Source of the DNA: Capillidium heterosporum
Taxonomy: Eukaryota > Entomophthoromycota > Entomophthoromycetes > Entomophthorales > Capillidiaceae
Length of the DNA: 64,000 nt
Direction of reading: 5' to 3'
NCBI GenBank assembly: GCA_016630905.1
Contig: WBMQ01000006.1
Coordinates: 1,488,001 to 1,552,000, forward strand
The notes beneath the pieces are model-generated. The model saw nothing but the letters and a program-made list of their open reading frames with translations. It was not told where the DNA came from and made no database searches. Below are positions 52,376-62,815 of the stretch, piece by piece; the stretch's first letter is position 1; every line of letters begins with the position of its first letter. A program made the translations under genes and the position numbers.

Positions 52376-53058
52376 TCAGTAGCGTAGGACCTTGGGTGTT
52401 AAAGTTAGCTTCAAAGTGTAGTTAGGGCAACCTAGGACTATCTTTGCCGTGACCATTTACAATCATATCGTCAAAGTCCTCAACGTACTCCTCGTTGACG
52501 TTGGCGCCTATAAAATTTTCAAAAGTGTCCTCGAGGAGGTGGGCCGGCGAAGAAGTAAGCAAAGTTTGTGAATTCTTACGGACGCCAAACCCTTTCCTAA
52601 AGTTCTCAGAATCTTCGTCCTTGGGCTCAGGAACGACGATCTTGGGTAACCTTTCGCCATTGATAAATTGGTTCAAGTTGGGGAGACTTGGTGATGAGCT
52701 TAGACTCGAAGGTGGGGTCAACGACTTTTCGGATAGTCTTAGTTGATGTTGCTAGCAACTCCTTCTTGGCATTCTCGACCATGACTTCCAACTTGGAGCA
52801 GTTGGAATAGGAAGACTTCTTGAGTTTGGATACCAGGTTGGAAGCTATGGCTACTGAGCTGATGGTACCACTTGACAACCTACGCTTGAATGCTGATAGG
52901 AATCCTTCTTCATCCTTCAAGTTCAAGTTCTGAATACCTACACCGCCCTCCATCACTATGGGTTTACTAAAATCGTAGGCTTGGAGTGGCGATGATGATT
53001 CGATGTCCTTGATCGATGGGCTTAAACTTGGTTTCGTCCTTCTACTTAGTCCGCTCAT
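52376..53058 (-). CDS. Unnamed-family protein B, with +1 frame steps
   Basis: The ATG at 53058 opens a Ser/Lys-rich frame. The +1 frame then encodes a NGERLPKIVVPEP block matching protein A (43382-44111). A 61-nt intron with weak donor GTTGCT could make this first change. At 52422-52424 the frame ends in TAA, but the +1 frame continues as PNYTLKLTLTP to a TGA at 52376-52378. At DNA level A reads CCCAACTACACTTTGAAG and B reads CCCTAACTACACTTTGAAG, so B differs by one T (52424) that creates the stop. Without the step the protein would lose the conserved C-terminus. Function unknown. Confidence 0.65.
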
Positions 53059-54761
53059 ATCGATAGGAGGCTAAGTTGTTGGTAGCTGAATGGTCCTGCA
53101 TTGGGTTGGCTTGTGATATTAGCTCGAAAGTAAAAGTAAAAGGAAAATTAATTTATTTGTAGCATTTACACTTGCAGCTTATATACAAATTATTTTTGCT
53201 AGAATCCCCATACTAAATCAAACACCGCAAATTTAGTTATCGAGTCAAAATTTACTAGTTGCAAAGTGAACTTCGCATACTCCGGTTTTAGGAGCAAGCC
53301 TTACAAATAATTTCAGTTTAATTCGTATTGCCAAAATACCATATTTGTGTGTACTTTAAGTACATCTAAAATAAGTTCATTAAACTTTATAATACTTTAA
53401 CTTTTCCAGTTTTACCTTGCAACTATAAGAATGTGTTCCAAACTGACTTGGCGGCTCACAAGTAGGCATTTCGGTTAGTAACCGTTTGTCGATAACAGTT
53501 AAAAAGAGTATCCCATTCGTTTTACAATTCTCAATCATAGAAGTAAACTACAACAAACCTTAAAACTAAGCTTTTGTAAAAATAGAAAGCAACGGTAATA
53601 TCAATATACCGTAGCAGTACGATGCATCTCAATATGTTCCGAGAATCCACAGTTGAAAATTTGCTGGAGTTGATGTTCTAATCTTTTTTACAGATTGGGT
53701 TCACATCACTATCTGGGGTAACTTCGGCATCTATGAAAATGTAGACCTGTAAGTATGTCTTTATTAGAAACACCTTGCATAGCCTTGAAAAACTTCCGCA
53801 AGTTTAACAGTAAGACATATTTGCCGGTTATTTGTTTTTTAAAATGTAGTATTATTGGTTTAGTTAGGATAGTATATTATATTAATCGAAACGTTTTATA
53901 CTACTATTTAATTTCGTATTTAAAGCATAAATATATATGGTGTACATATATTAGAATCTAAAACTCAAAGTTACTATTAAAATGCCTCTCTCGATTATGA
54001 CCTTTGAAAGCAACTTCTAAGATTATGACTGCAGAATAGGATACTTATACTAGTATCCATATTTACCAAAGCCCACAAAACTACGCATATAGCTATTTTA
54101 CTTCTCTATAATAAATTTCATCAGGACTTTGCCCAAAACTAATAGGAAATCTAACTCAGATTATAATCGTTAGCCTTAGAAACCATTATCCATGTACTAT
54201 ATTACATTGTAGTCAGAAATAGCTAAGTTTACCTTTGATTACTTTAAGTTGGATAATAGTTTGAAGGATCACTTGATTAGACAGATAACTCCGGTTCTTA
54301 TACAGCGGTATAGCCATCATAGTTAATGGACAAAAGGTATTCAAATAAAAGAGCCATCAGCAATTCCTCCTATTTTTCTATACCAACAACTATATTTCTC
54401 AGAGATTATCTATTTATAACTCCCATTTTAAAGGAATGTTGTAGGCTTAAAGGAGAAGCATACCACGAATAAAGTAATGGAGATACATATATTCCGTCAA
54501 GAGATAGAGATATTTTTCTCAAAGCAGCTTGCCTAGATCGCGGAGGTTTTAATACCTTTGAGAATTCTCAATGTGATTTGATATGAAAGCTCCAGTCAAT
54601 TCCGTCTTTTGTGACGATGGTGAAAATTTTGAAAAATACAATTTACGGCAAATCTAATGCAATAACTAAATTTGTCCATTTCTGCCAAGACACCACTATA
54701 TAAAGTCCATCATGCTTTCTATTACTATAGTTATCAATAGCATACAACAAAAACAACAAAT
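53059..54761. other. Intergenic
   Basis: AT-rich. It contains the promoter of the first small secreted-protein gene; no other gene is supported (53755-53961 looks random). Confidence 0.45.
54697..54705 (+). promoter_or_regulatory. TATA box of secreted-protein copy 1
   Basis: TATATAAAG, 65 bases upstream of the ATG at 54762. An AAATTTGTCCAT block at 54668-54679 is shared with copy 2 at 56129-56140. Confidence 0.7.
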
Positions 54762-55040
54762 ATGAAGTTCACCGCCATCCTCTCTATCTTAGCTGCCAGC
54801 GTTCTTGCCAACAACAGTGTCATCATCCACCGCCCCAACGGTGAGAAGAGTTTCATTGGCCCTGGCCCCGGTTGTTTCGGTACTACTGGACCCGTCAAGT
54901 CGGTAGATGTTCCCCACAAGCAAACTATCGTTTTGTACTCTGGATACGGCTGTACCGGTGGTCAAATTCATACCGGTGCTGGTGTCTGGTTCAATACTGC
55001 CGTTCAGGTCAACTCGGTAAAGATCTTCACCCAGATCTAA
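54762..55040 (+). CDS. Small secreted protein, copy 1
   Basis: 92 residues, single exon. The signal peptide is residues 1-16 (MKFTAILSILAASVLA), and the mature part starts NNSVIIHRP. The mature protein of about 76 residues has Gly-rich turns and two cysteines (GPGCFG and YGCTGG), probably one disulfide, and strand-like repeats reminiscent of a beta/gamma-crystallin-type fold (VLYSGYGCTGGQIHTGAG). That fold is a guess. Codon use is strongly biased to C-ending codons, unlike the flanks, which suggests high expression. A near-identical copy lies 1.45 kb downstream. The stop is TAA. Confidence 0.85.
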   Translation: MKFTAILSILAASVLANNSVIIHRPNGEKSFIGPGPGCFGTTGPVKSVDVPHKQTIVLYSGYGCTGGQIHTGAGVWFNTAVQVNSVKIFTQI

Positions 55041-56211
55041 GTATGATTAACTTATTGTAGATATTTAATAAAAGCTTATACATACAAACCTATATTTATG
55101 TCCTACTATTTTTTAAAGCATTATATTCTACCAAAAGCTATAGTGTTTCATTTGGGTTTGTAGATGTTTTAGAACAATTTCCTATCATTGCTAATAAATG
55201 TAAATACAGGCAGTAGAGCAACTATGTATTATCAGGGATTATGCTTTATAGCTTATAGTGTTGAGCATATGTTTTATTGGACTGTTTTAAATTGGAGGCC
55301 ATATATTATGATGTCATTCTTGTTATATATTGGGAACTGGCCCTAAATTTTAGATTTACTGAGTATATAATAATAAAGCCACTATAGTTAATCTGATTTG
55401 CTCAAATCATGACCTACGTAGAATATGAAGGTATTTTCGAATATTCTAATAATTACATGATACTTTTTGTTTCAAATAAATATGTATGTTACAAGTTATG
55501 CTGAATTATATTGAAAAATACAGTAGTTTTTTTAAAATTAAACTTATTGCAGAGAAAGTTCAATGCATTCAGTCTAAATATACATTGTAATTCTATTTTT
55601 CTTAAAAGGATCAATTTCTCCAAAAGAAATAGTTGAAATCTGGCAATATAAAAGGGACAGAGACAGTATATTCTTCTATAAATTGTCTGTATCGTCTCTC
55701 AACAACTAAAGATAGTACCTGTTTATTCTTATCGTTAAAGCAAACCTCCATGTAAATTTAGGTTTATATAAATAGATGGTAGGCTTTCCAAATAGTAAAG
55801 TTTACTGTTCAATTGACAAACGGATTAACATGGCGGTAGTCAAGCCGTGGCATTAGCAAAGTGAAAACTACTCAAAGTAACAATTAGTTTCAAATTATAT
55901 GAAGCATAAATAGAAATTTTGATATATAAATATTTTAAAACAGTGTACAAATAGATCTGTTAATATTGAACATAAAATGGCAATATTCACGGAGCGGGCC
56001 AAAATGAAAAGAAAAATTTCGGCAAAATTGAATTATGGCAGTTCAAGAATCTCCTTTCGAATCCAAATTTTGATGGTCAAGCCATCAACTCCTGCGGCAT
56101 ATCTCAAAAATAGACATTTAGCACCTAAATTTGTCCATCACCGAAGCGGTATATAAATCAAGAATTTTCCCAGAAAACCTGACAACAAACATACAACAAA
56201 AAACAACAAAT
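55041..56211. other. Spacer between duplicated secreted-protein genes
   Basis: AT-rich. Only the last 85 bases or so resemble the region upstream of copy 1 (TATA box, AAATTTGTCCAT block and the CATACAACAAA leader). Confidence 0.5.
56152..56160 (+). promoter_or_regulatory. TATA box of secreted-protein copy 2
   Basis: TATATAAAT, 60 bases upstream of the ATG at 56212. Confidence 0.7.
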
Positions 56212-56490
56212 ATGAAATTCACCGCCATCCTCTCTATCTTAGCTGCCAGCGTTCTTGCCAACAACAGCGTCATCATCCACCGCCCCAACGGTGAAAAGAG
56301 TTTCATTGGTCCTGGTCCCGGCTGTTTCGGTACTACTGGACCCGTCAAGTCGGTAGACGTTCCCCACAAGCAAACTATCGTTTTGTACTCTGGATACGGC
56401 TGTACCGGTGGTCAAATTCATACCGGTGCTGGTGTCTGGTTCAATACTGCCGTTCAGGTCAACTCGGTAAAGATCTTCACCCAGATCTAG
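56212..56490 (+). CDS. Small secreted protein, copy 2
   Basis: Encodes exactly the same 92 residues as copy 1. I count seven synonymous differences, all in the first 60% of the gene, plus TAG in place of TAA at the stop; the last 150 or so bases are otherwise identical. I start at the ATG at 56212, which matches copy 1 and the signal peptide, rather than the in-frame ATG at 56131, which would place the TATA box inside the gene. The shared 5' leader is CATACAACAAA followed by an A/C-rich run. Confidence 0.87.
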   Translation: MKFTAILSILAASVLANNSVIIHRPNGEKSFIGPGPGCFGTTGPVKSVDVPHKQTIVLYSGYGCTGGQIHTGAGVWFNTAVQVNSVKIFTQI

Positions 56491-56778
56491 AGCAGATAAC
56501 TTGTAAATATTTAAATAAATGTTCTATATATACGCAATATCGATTTATTTAGTCTTTAAAAGGCCATTGTATCAATTATCGAAAATATATTGAGAAGGGA
56601 CTTGATTCAACAATACTATACAAGTCAATTCTATAAAAGCTTCTCTTAAACTAATATTTTACATATAGTAACAAAATAACTTCAAATGGAAGGTTAAATT
56701 CCAACCATTATAAAAACTACAAATGTAACAAATAATTCAAAATTTACTAGCAGGCAAGAATCTTATAATCTAAGCCCA
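56491..56778. other. Short spacer between convergent genes
   Basis: AT-rich; holds the 3' ends of copy 2 and VAC14. Confidence 0.5.
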
Positions 56779-59700
56779 TCAGCCCACCTTCTTGATATTC
56801 CGATGACTGGAAGAGTTCTTACTCGATAACGATGTAGAACTTGGGGTAGGTCGACTGATATGTGACAATGGGGAATCAACACGTCGCATCGGTCTAGCAT
56901 TCGCTTTGTTCGTCTTGTTGGCGTTGGGAAGGTTGTTGATATCCCCCTCGATAGTAGAGTCTAGTGAGATGGAATGCATCTCCGATACAATAGATTCGCT
57001 GGTCGTAGGGAACTGAGTACGGGTATGGCTGGTGTTAGTAGCCTGTACGGTAAGTCTGCGTGCCTTCTCATGGCGATTTTGGACAGAACGAAAGTGGCCC
57101 AGTAGTTCATTAAACTTTAAAGTCGAGGGTAGTTGTTCTTATCAACACCAGGGCTCGTTTTACCTAGAGTACGTTTACTGAAATCGGAAGCCGTCCTTTA
57201 AAAATGTTGGTATATTGATGGAGATAAAAGTTACCCTCGCGTAGAACCGGAACTGGGGTTAGCTACTTGGGAGGTACCGTTTGTAGTTATATTCGAATTT
57301 GAAAGAGCTAGGAACCCGTTGGAGTTGACACAGTTCAATCGATTTTTAAGGGTGACGAAGGCTGAGGACTGCGGTAGCAGCATCAGCAACCCGTACAAGG
57401 ATTTGAAGAGGTAAGGATATTTCTCTGGCTCCAGGAGCTGTAGACGTAAATCTAAATAATGCTTTAATATATATAAATAGTAGATAGGTACATGTAAAGA
57501 TGGGGGATTCCAACAACTGAACTAACTTGTCTATTTGAATCAACATAGTCACTGTAATTTCAAGCTCGGCACTAATCCAATATAAGTCATATTTCAAATG
57601 AACAAAAACTTACAATGTCTGAAGGAGGTTGGCAGCGTGCTCATAATTTTGAGATAGTAAGCATAGGGCAAAGGCGGCAGTCGGCGAGTGGCACCAAGAC
57701 TTATACAAACATACAAACAGTTGCTGCCCATCCTTCTGTGAGACCGAATTCTTCAATCTCCTTCGCAAGTCACTTAGCTCTGGTGCGGTAGCCAAAATTA
57801 TGTTGAGGTGCTGCACCATTATACTTGCGAATTCCAAGTCCTGTTAAAGTTAACTACTATAAATCTATTTGAAATCTACCTTATCTTTCTCGAGGATGGA
57901 AGCTAAGCTTCTGAATATCTGGTCAGAATCCAGAGCGGAACACAGCTGTCTAATGATCAGAGAACCCCTGTGCTCCAAAAGTCTGCGATCAGTGGAGAAA
58001 AGGGATAGTAGATTTATCATAAACTGAGTAAAATAAGATCCAGTGGCAGCAGGGTTGGTAACGTTCAAATCGGCGTGGCAGGATATCTGAGCTAATAGCT
58101 GCAGGTCTCTTTTGACGACCTCCTCGGAAGGATCGGATAAGACACGCAGTAAAGCGGGGGATAACCCGTCAGTAGGCTTGAAAACTACAGTTGGTGCTTT
58201 ACGGTGTAGCATCACGAGCCATTCCAAAGATTCGACGCGTGCTGCTTCGTGCTCGTTGAGTAGTTGGAGGGTGAGTAGCTCCTTTAAAGCTTGATAATCC
58301 ACAAGCTCACCCAGATTGGAGGCTGTTGGTTTGTCTCCGTTGACGGGCAAAGTTTTATCGTCAGGTGGTGGGGTCTTTGAGCCTTCTGTATCGTTATCAT
58401 TCTTTTCATCATCTTTAGGAGATTCTTCAGAATTTTCATCTTCATTGACTTCTTTAAAAAGGAATTGTGAGTTCAATAAACAGTTTAATAAAGTTACCTT
58501 CGTCATCTTCAGGGGGCAAGTCGGTATCGTAAACAAGATAATAGAGGCTTGCGTTAAATTCAGCGGCAGCAGAACGAATGGTGGGTGTAGAATGAGCCAA
58601 ATTAGGTAAGGTAGCTTCGACGAGCTTCGGAGTCAATTTCAACGTGATGGGTTTGGCAAATTGAGCAAACTCGTTGGCCCATTTGAATGCTGTTGCCTGA
58701 ATTGGCTCTTGACTACTTATCAAGTGAGGAAGGAGGAGGCTAAGGATCCTCTCGTAATCGACTTGGACACCTTGTCCCGAAGACCAATATCCAGAACCAG
58801 TGCCAACTGTTGGGTTCACTTCCGGGAAGTTTTCGGTATCACTCTCGTTCTCTAATTTTACTGCCGGCATTGGGTTGAGTTGAACTTTAGCTGAATCCCG
58901 TATATCCCTTAAAAAATCGGAGAGGAGTACCTGTGTCATAGTCGCTACATCAGAGTTGGGATCAGCTAGGAATGTCAACAGGCCATCCAGGAACCGGGGA
59001 AGATATGTAACCAATTCAAGATCGGGAATCGAGTTGAGGATCGATATCCATCCCACCAAAAAGGTTCGAGTAAGCGGATTGATAGTTTTAACGCGTTCAG
59101 ACAGAAGTGGTATAAACCTAGGTAAACTAAACTGATGAGTGTTGGGATCTATCGGCCCGTTGGGGGATTCCTTTATGCTCGCTTCCTTGACCTTGGTATC
59201 TATACTCTGTTCTGAAATGATATCCTTCATCAATCTATCCAAGAGACCTGCCCCATCCTTAGTTGGTTTATCGGTATCGGATGCCAGTTTTGACAATGCA
59301 TCGAATATCTCGTTGAAAAATCGCAATACATCTCCTTTAGCTACCTTGGCTATATTGTACATTGCCTCACAACTGTAGTATCGAACCTTAGGATCAGGGT
59401 CGCTAAAGCAGGCCAGGACTGGTGGAAGGATATCGTCCAAGTAGTCGTCAACTTCCTTGTTTTAGGTTACTTGTTGAAAAATGAAAATAAAAATCTTGGT
59501 ACTTACTGGTCCTAAAGCTATTGAAACAGCTGCTAGCCCTATCAGTCCCCCATTTTTGGCGTGACTTAGATGCGAAAATGCAAACTCCCTAACCAAATAA
59601 AAGATAATGTTGCGAATTGGCTCTATACCAGCATCTCCATGGCTTAAACAAGTCTCGAATGACCCTTAAATACAATCAATTAAAGAAAAAATATATATTA

Positions 59701-59790
59701 CTTTTCGATATCTAAAGCAGCAGCCTTCCTCTTGTCGTAGAGCTTGTCGCTTAAATTCTTCACTATGTTGGCATTCAAAGGTGGTTCCAT
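56779..59790 (-). CDS. VAC14: VAC14, PIKfyve/Fab1 complex scaffold
   Basis: HEAT-repeat protein that brings together Fab1 and Fig4 on endosomes or vacuoles to make PI(3,5)P2. The ATG at 59790 starts with [23 protein letters not shown], the Vac14 N-terminal signature (read in two parts). Later blocks are [54 protein letters not shown] and, near the end, [15 protein letters not shown] and [14 protein letters not shown], followed by [15 protein letters not shown]. Introns are about 40-60 nt, but one at 57138-57163 must be only 26 nt (GT-AG) to keep frame. Near 59651, after VIRD in exon 2, the frame steps +1 to CLSHGD; no stop or intron accounts for it. The C-terminal 90 residues are disordered and fungus-specific. 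Confidence 0.9.
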
Positions 59791-60842
59791 GTAAATAATT
59801 TAGGCTGATATTTGGATCTATTGATTCTTATTGTATTTTGCCGATGGTTGTTACTAATCGTTTGTACCCTGTGTTCTCTGTATAAAAAGTATACAAAAAG
59901 TTTGGATTTGATAGAAATAGCTGAAATGTTGGTTGACGTAAAAATCTAAAATTAGAAAAGGAGGAAATATGAGTCCAATAAATTCTAAATTAAATGTCTA
60001 CTAGTATAGCTATTAAGTTTAGTTGGAAGGTATTTAATTTAGGACGACTGATACATTCTTTAGTTTTATCTACATTTACATCTTATTTTTTTGAAGCTAT
60101 AAAATCCAAGTTAAATCGACATTAAAGATAGTAGCTTATACAAATAATAGTGCTATAATTCTGATAGAATTACCTTTAGTATGTAATGCAACATCACAAT
60201 CGAATCAAAGTAACTTGTGCTTTGAAGCTTTAATAGATGATTTATAAGTACTGTTTTAATGAGATTGTGGGTATCAGAATCAATAGATACTAGCACCAAG
60301 GCATCTAAACTGTATCTCACTATTAAAGGGAAGAATGTACTCGAGTATTGTCAAAGATAGACTTGCCTAAGTAATATGTACATGTAATATTCACTTAGTG
60401 ACTATATCGACACTTCAATTCAAGCAATTCATTCACCTATATTAGAAGGTTGAAGGATGTATATGGTTTCGAGTTCTCGTTCAATAGGATGGTAGCTCAA
60501 ATGAAAGATAGAACCACTAACTTATAGTCAATACAAGTTTAAACTTGAGTTATAATAGATTCCTGATAGCCATTCTTAATGAAAACTAAGTAGTCTATAA
60601 TCTGCAAGTACATTAAATGGCAACACCAAGATTTTCTAATAAACTGAATAAATGGTTTATGCTATATTTGAAATAGTGTATACATATGTTACTATTTTAA
60701 GGCATACTTTCTTTTGATCCTTAGATGGACTCAAGGCTATCGTGTAGCACTATTAGCAGCTAAATTTCCCATTAAAACAAGAGCTAAATCGATATTGAAA
60801 ATATTTGATAATAAATAGAATCAATCCTTTATTAAAGAAATT
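59791..60842. other. Intergenic
   Basis: AT-rich; upstream of VAC14 and downstream of the thioredoxin-fold gene. Nothing named. Confidence 0.45.
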
Positions 60843-61235
60843 TTAAAGTTTGTACTGAACAGCCTTCTCGTTAACATATTTGACAATCTTAGCCTTATCA
60901 GCAGGTCCAGTGTACTCTTCCTTGTTCTTACCATTATGGAATAGGAACAGAGTGGGATAGCCATCAATCTCATTTTCGTCACAAAGTTGGGTGTTGGCAA
61001 GGCAGTCGACTTCACCAAAGAAAAACTTTTCATTTATCATAGATGAAGATTGGTCAGCAGCATCAGCAAAAGGCTTCAACATACGCTTGCTGTAGCCACA
61101 GCGAGGGGAGTAAAACTTGACAAACCAGTTGCCCTCCTTGATACTACTTTCAAAGTTCTTTTCGTCGAGGATCTTGCTCTTGGCCAATACTGAGCTTACT
61201 AGTAGGATGGTTGAAGTCAATAAAGTCAGTTGCAT
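60843..61235 (-). CDS. Secreted or ER thioredoxin-fold protein, one active-site Cys
   Basis: Single-exon 130-residue protein with a signal peptide (LLTSTILLVSSVLA) and one thioredoxin domain (WFVKFYSPRCGYSKRM, VDCLANTQLCDENEIDGYPTLFLF in pieces). It is the size of one PDI/TXNDC a-domain. The usual WCGHC is RCGYS: the first cysteine is kept and the second is serine, so it could form mixed disulfides but not act as a normal oxidoreductase. The cis-proline (GYPTL) is present, and two more cysteines lie in VDC and QLC. There is no KDEL-type tail (ends VQYKL), so it may be secreted or held by a partner. Confidence 0.87.
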   Translation of the reverse strand: MQLTLLTSTILLVSSVLAKSKILDEKNFESSIKEGNWFVKFYSPRCGYSKRMLKPFADAADQSSSMINEKFFFGEVDCLANTQLCDENEIDGYPTLFLFHNGKNKEEYTGPADKAKIVKYVNEKAVQYKL

Positions 61236-61973
61236 GTTGATGTTGGTGATGGAAATAGCGTTTGCTTAGAAATTAATTAAGAGAGGAATAATGGTCAAGT
61301 TTAGGTTGACTTGGGTTTTAAGGTTTTCTTTGTGCTTCTTTCTTTTGGTAATAGTACAAAATCCTCTAAATTTAAGTACTTATTAGAATAATTCTATAAA
61401 AAGTGATCTATAAATACCGGATTTCATTACATGTTCATCCACCAGACGACCGTCCATTGGTTAAGAATGGCTCTTCACCTCCAAGAAAGGATCATTCATG
61501 TTATACGAACAGGGGACCTGCTTTAGAATCATTTAACCAGAGATTTGGAAAGTAGATGGTGTACTTTGACAGAATTAAGGGTGCTCCAATAGAGAAAACT
61601 ACTTTTAGCCAATAAAGTAATATTATCCCGATAATAATCTTGTTAGAAGTTGTTCCTTTTAGTATCCAGAGAAAGAACGCACCCCATGTGTTAAGTATGT
61701 GGGTAAAATCGAATTAAACAAATTGTTTAAATAATCGAAGTTCATTTGTTGAACTAGTCAACAAATATACTTTTCACTGATAAGCAATAAAACCAAGGCA
61801 TTCAATCCATATATCTGTCATTAAAAGTTTCAAGCCAAGTGATTTCTATCAAAACGCAGTCCTGTCAATCAACACAACCCAGCAAGAGAGTAGGCATTCA
61901 AATCCACATCTAAAGAAGGTTTAGCCCATCGAAAACTTAAGTCTTTAGGAAAATTACAAAAGGTAGTAGATAG
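61236..61973. other. Divergent promoter region
   Basis: AT-rich 0.7 kb between two divergent genes; no clear TATA box on either side. Confidence 0.45.
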
Positions 61974-62314
61974 ATGGCTAGAGGTAATGAAGCTGATGAT
62001 GAAATGCTAGAGAGGCTGCAGGAAGCTAATCTAAGGATAGGTAAAGTTTTTAAAAGTAAACTAAACTTATATTTAAATTTAGCTACTTCGATTACCAAGT
62101 TAGATCAAGTTACTTCTGGTTTAACAAAGATGGTACAGCTCCAAGTTCATATCAATAACGTAAGTTTTAAATTATATTTATATTTACATTTTATTTTTAT
62201 AAAAAGGTTATTGATAATATGAGCTTAGTCGATAACAATACTTGGAAATTTTTGTTGAATGAGGAGGATAAAGTTGCTAAGAAGGCAGTTACCAATAGAC
62301 CTCAGTTATCGTAA
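61974..62314 (+). CDS. Small coiled-coil protein
   Basis: Two exons with one intron of about 47 nt (near 62160-62207) give 97 residues. It is helical throughout, with heptad-like leucine spacing (MLERLQEANLRIGK, LNLATSITKLDQVTSGL) and a late tryptophan (NNTWKFLL). Size and pattern resemble small subunits of DASH, BLOC or Mediator-type complexes, but no family signature is visible. The exon join keeps frame and removes a typical AT-rich GTAAGT...AAAAG intron. The stop is TAA. Confidence 0.65.
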
Positions 62315-62815
62315 GGGTAGATACATTTCATTTCATTACATTTAAGACATTGAAGTTCTTTGTAGTAATAGAAAGTGCATGTTTGTTTAAGGCTAAATAT
62401 TTTGCGACTATTAAGTAGACAGTTTATCAATTGCTTACTGCATTATCTCTTCTTTTATATAGTTCTCAGTATTAAAATGTTATTTTTCTGAAGTGATAAT
62501 CTTAGTTTGACATAAATTCTTAAACGAAGATTGAAATTTACAATTATAGATATACTCATTTGATAAATTAAATATAATAATAATTTGATTAAATATAACT
62601 TCTAATAAGCTACTACAAATATAAACAAAGTAGATTGGTTTTAAAAATATACAAATGCTAATATATTATTTAATCCAATATAAGAATAAGTTGATGGAAT
62701 CAAATATCACAGTAGCTAACGTTTATAAGACACATATGCTTACTGCAGCGTGTAAAAGTACAAACTTCACCATACAACGGTCGTCTCAAAACAAATATTA
62801 AACTTTTATAAACAA
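62315..62815. other. Intergenic between convergent genes
   Basis: AT-rich; nothing seen. Confidence 0.5.

Noticed and set aside
52640-52800. First frame change of the 52 kb gene as another +1-at-stop site
   Set aside because: The zero frame has no stop there, and a 61-nt intron with a weak donor can account for it. Only the 52424 site is counted.
56131-56211. Longer start for secreted-protein copy 2 (ATG 56131)
   Set aside because: It would add 27 residues before the signal peptide and include the TATA box; copy 1 has no such extension.
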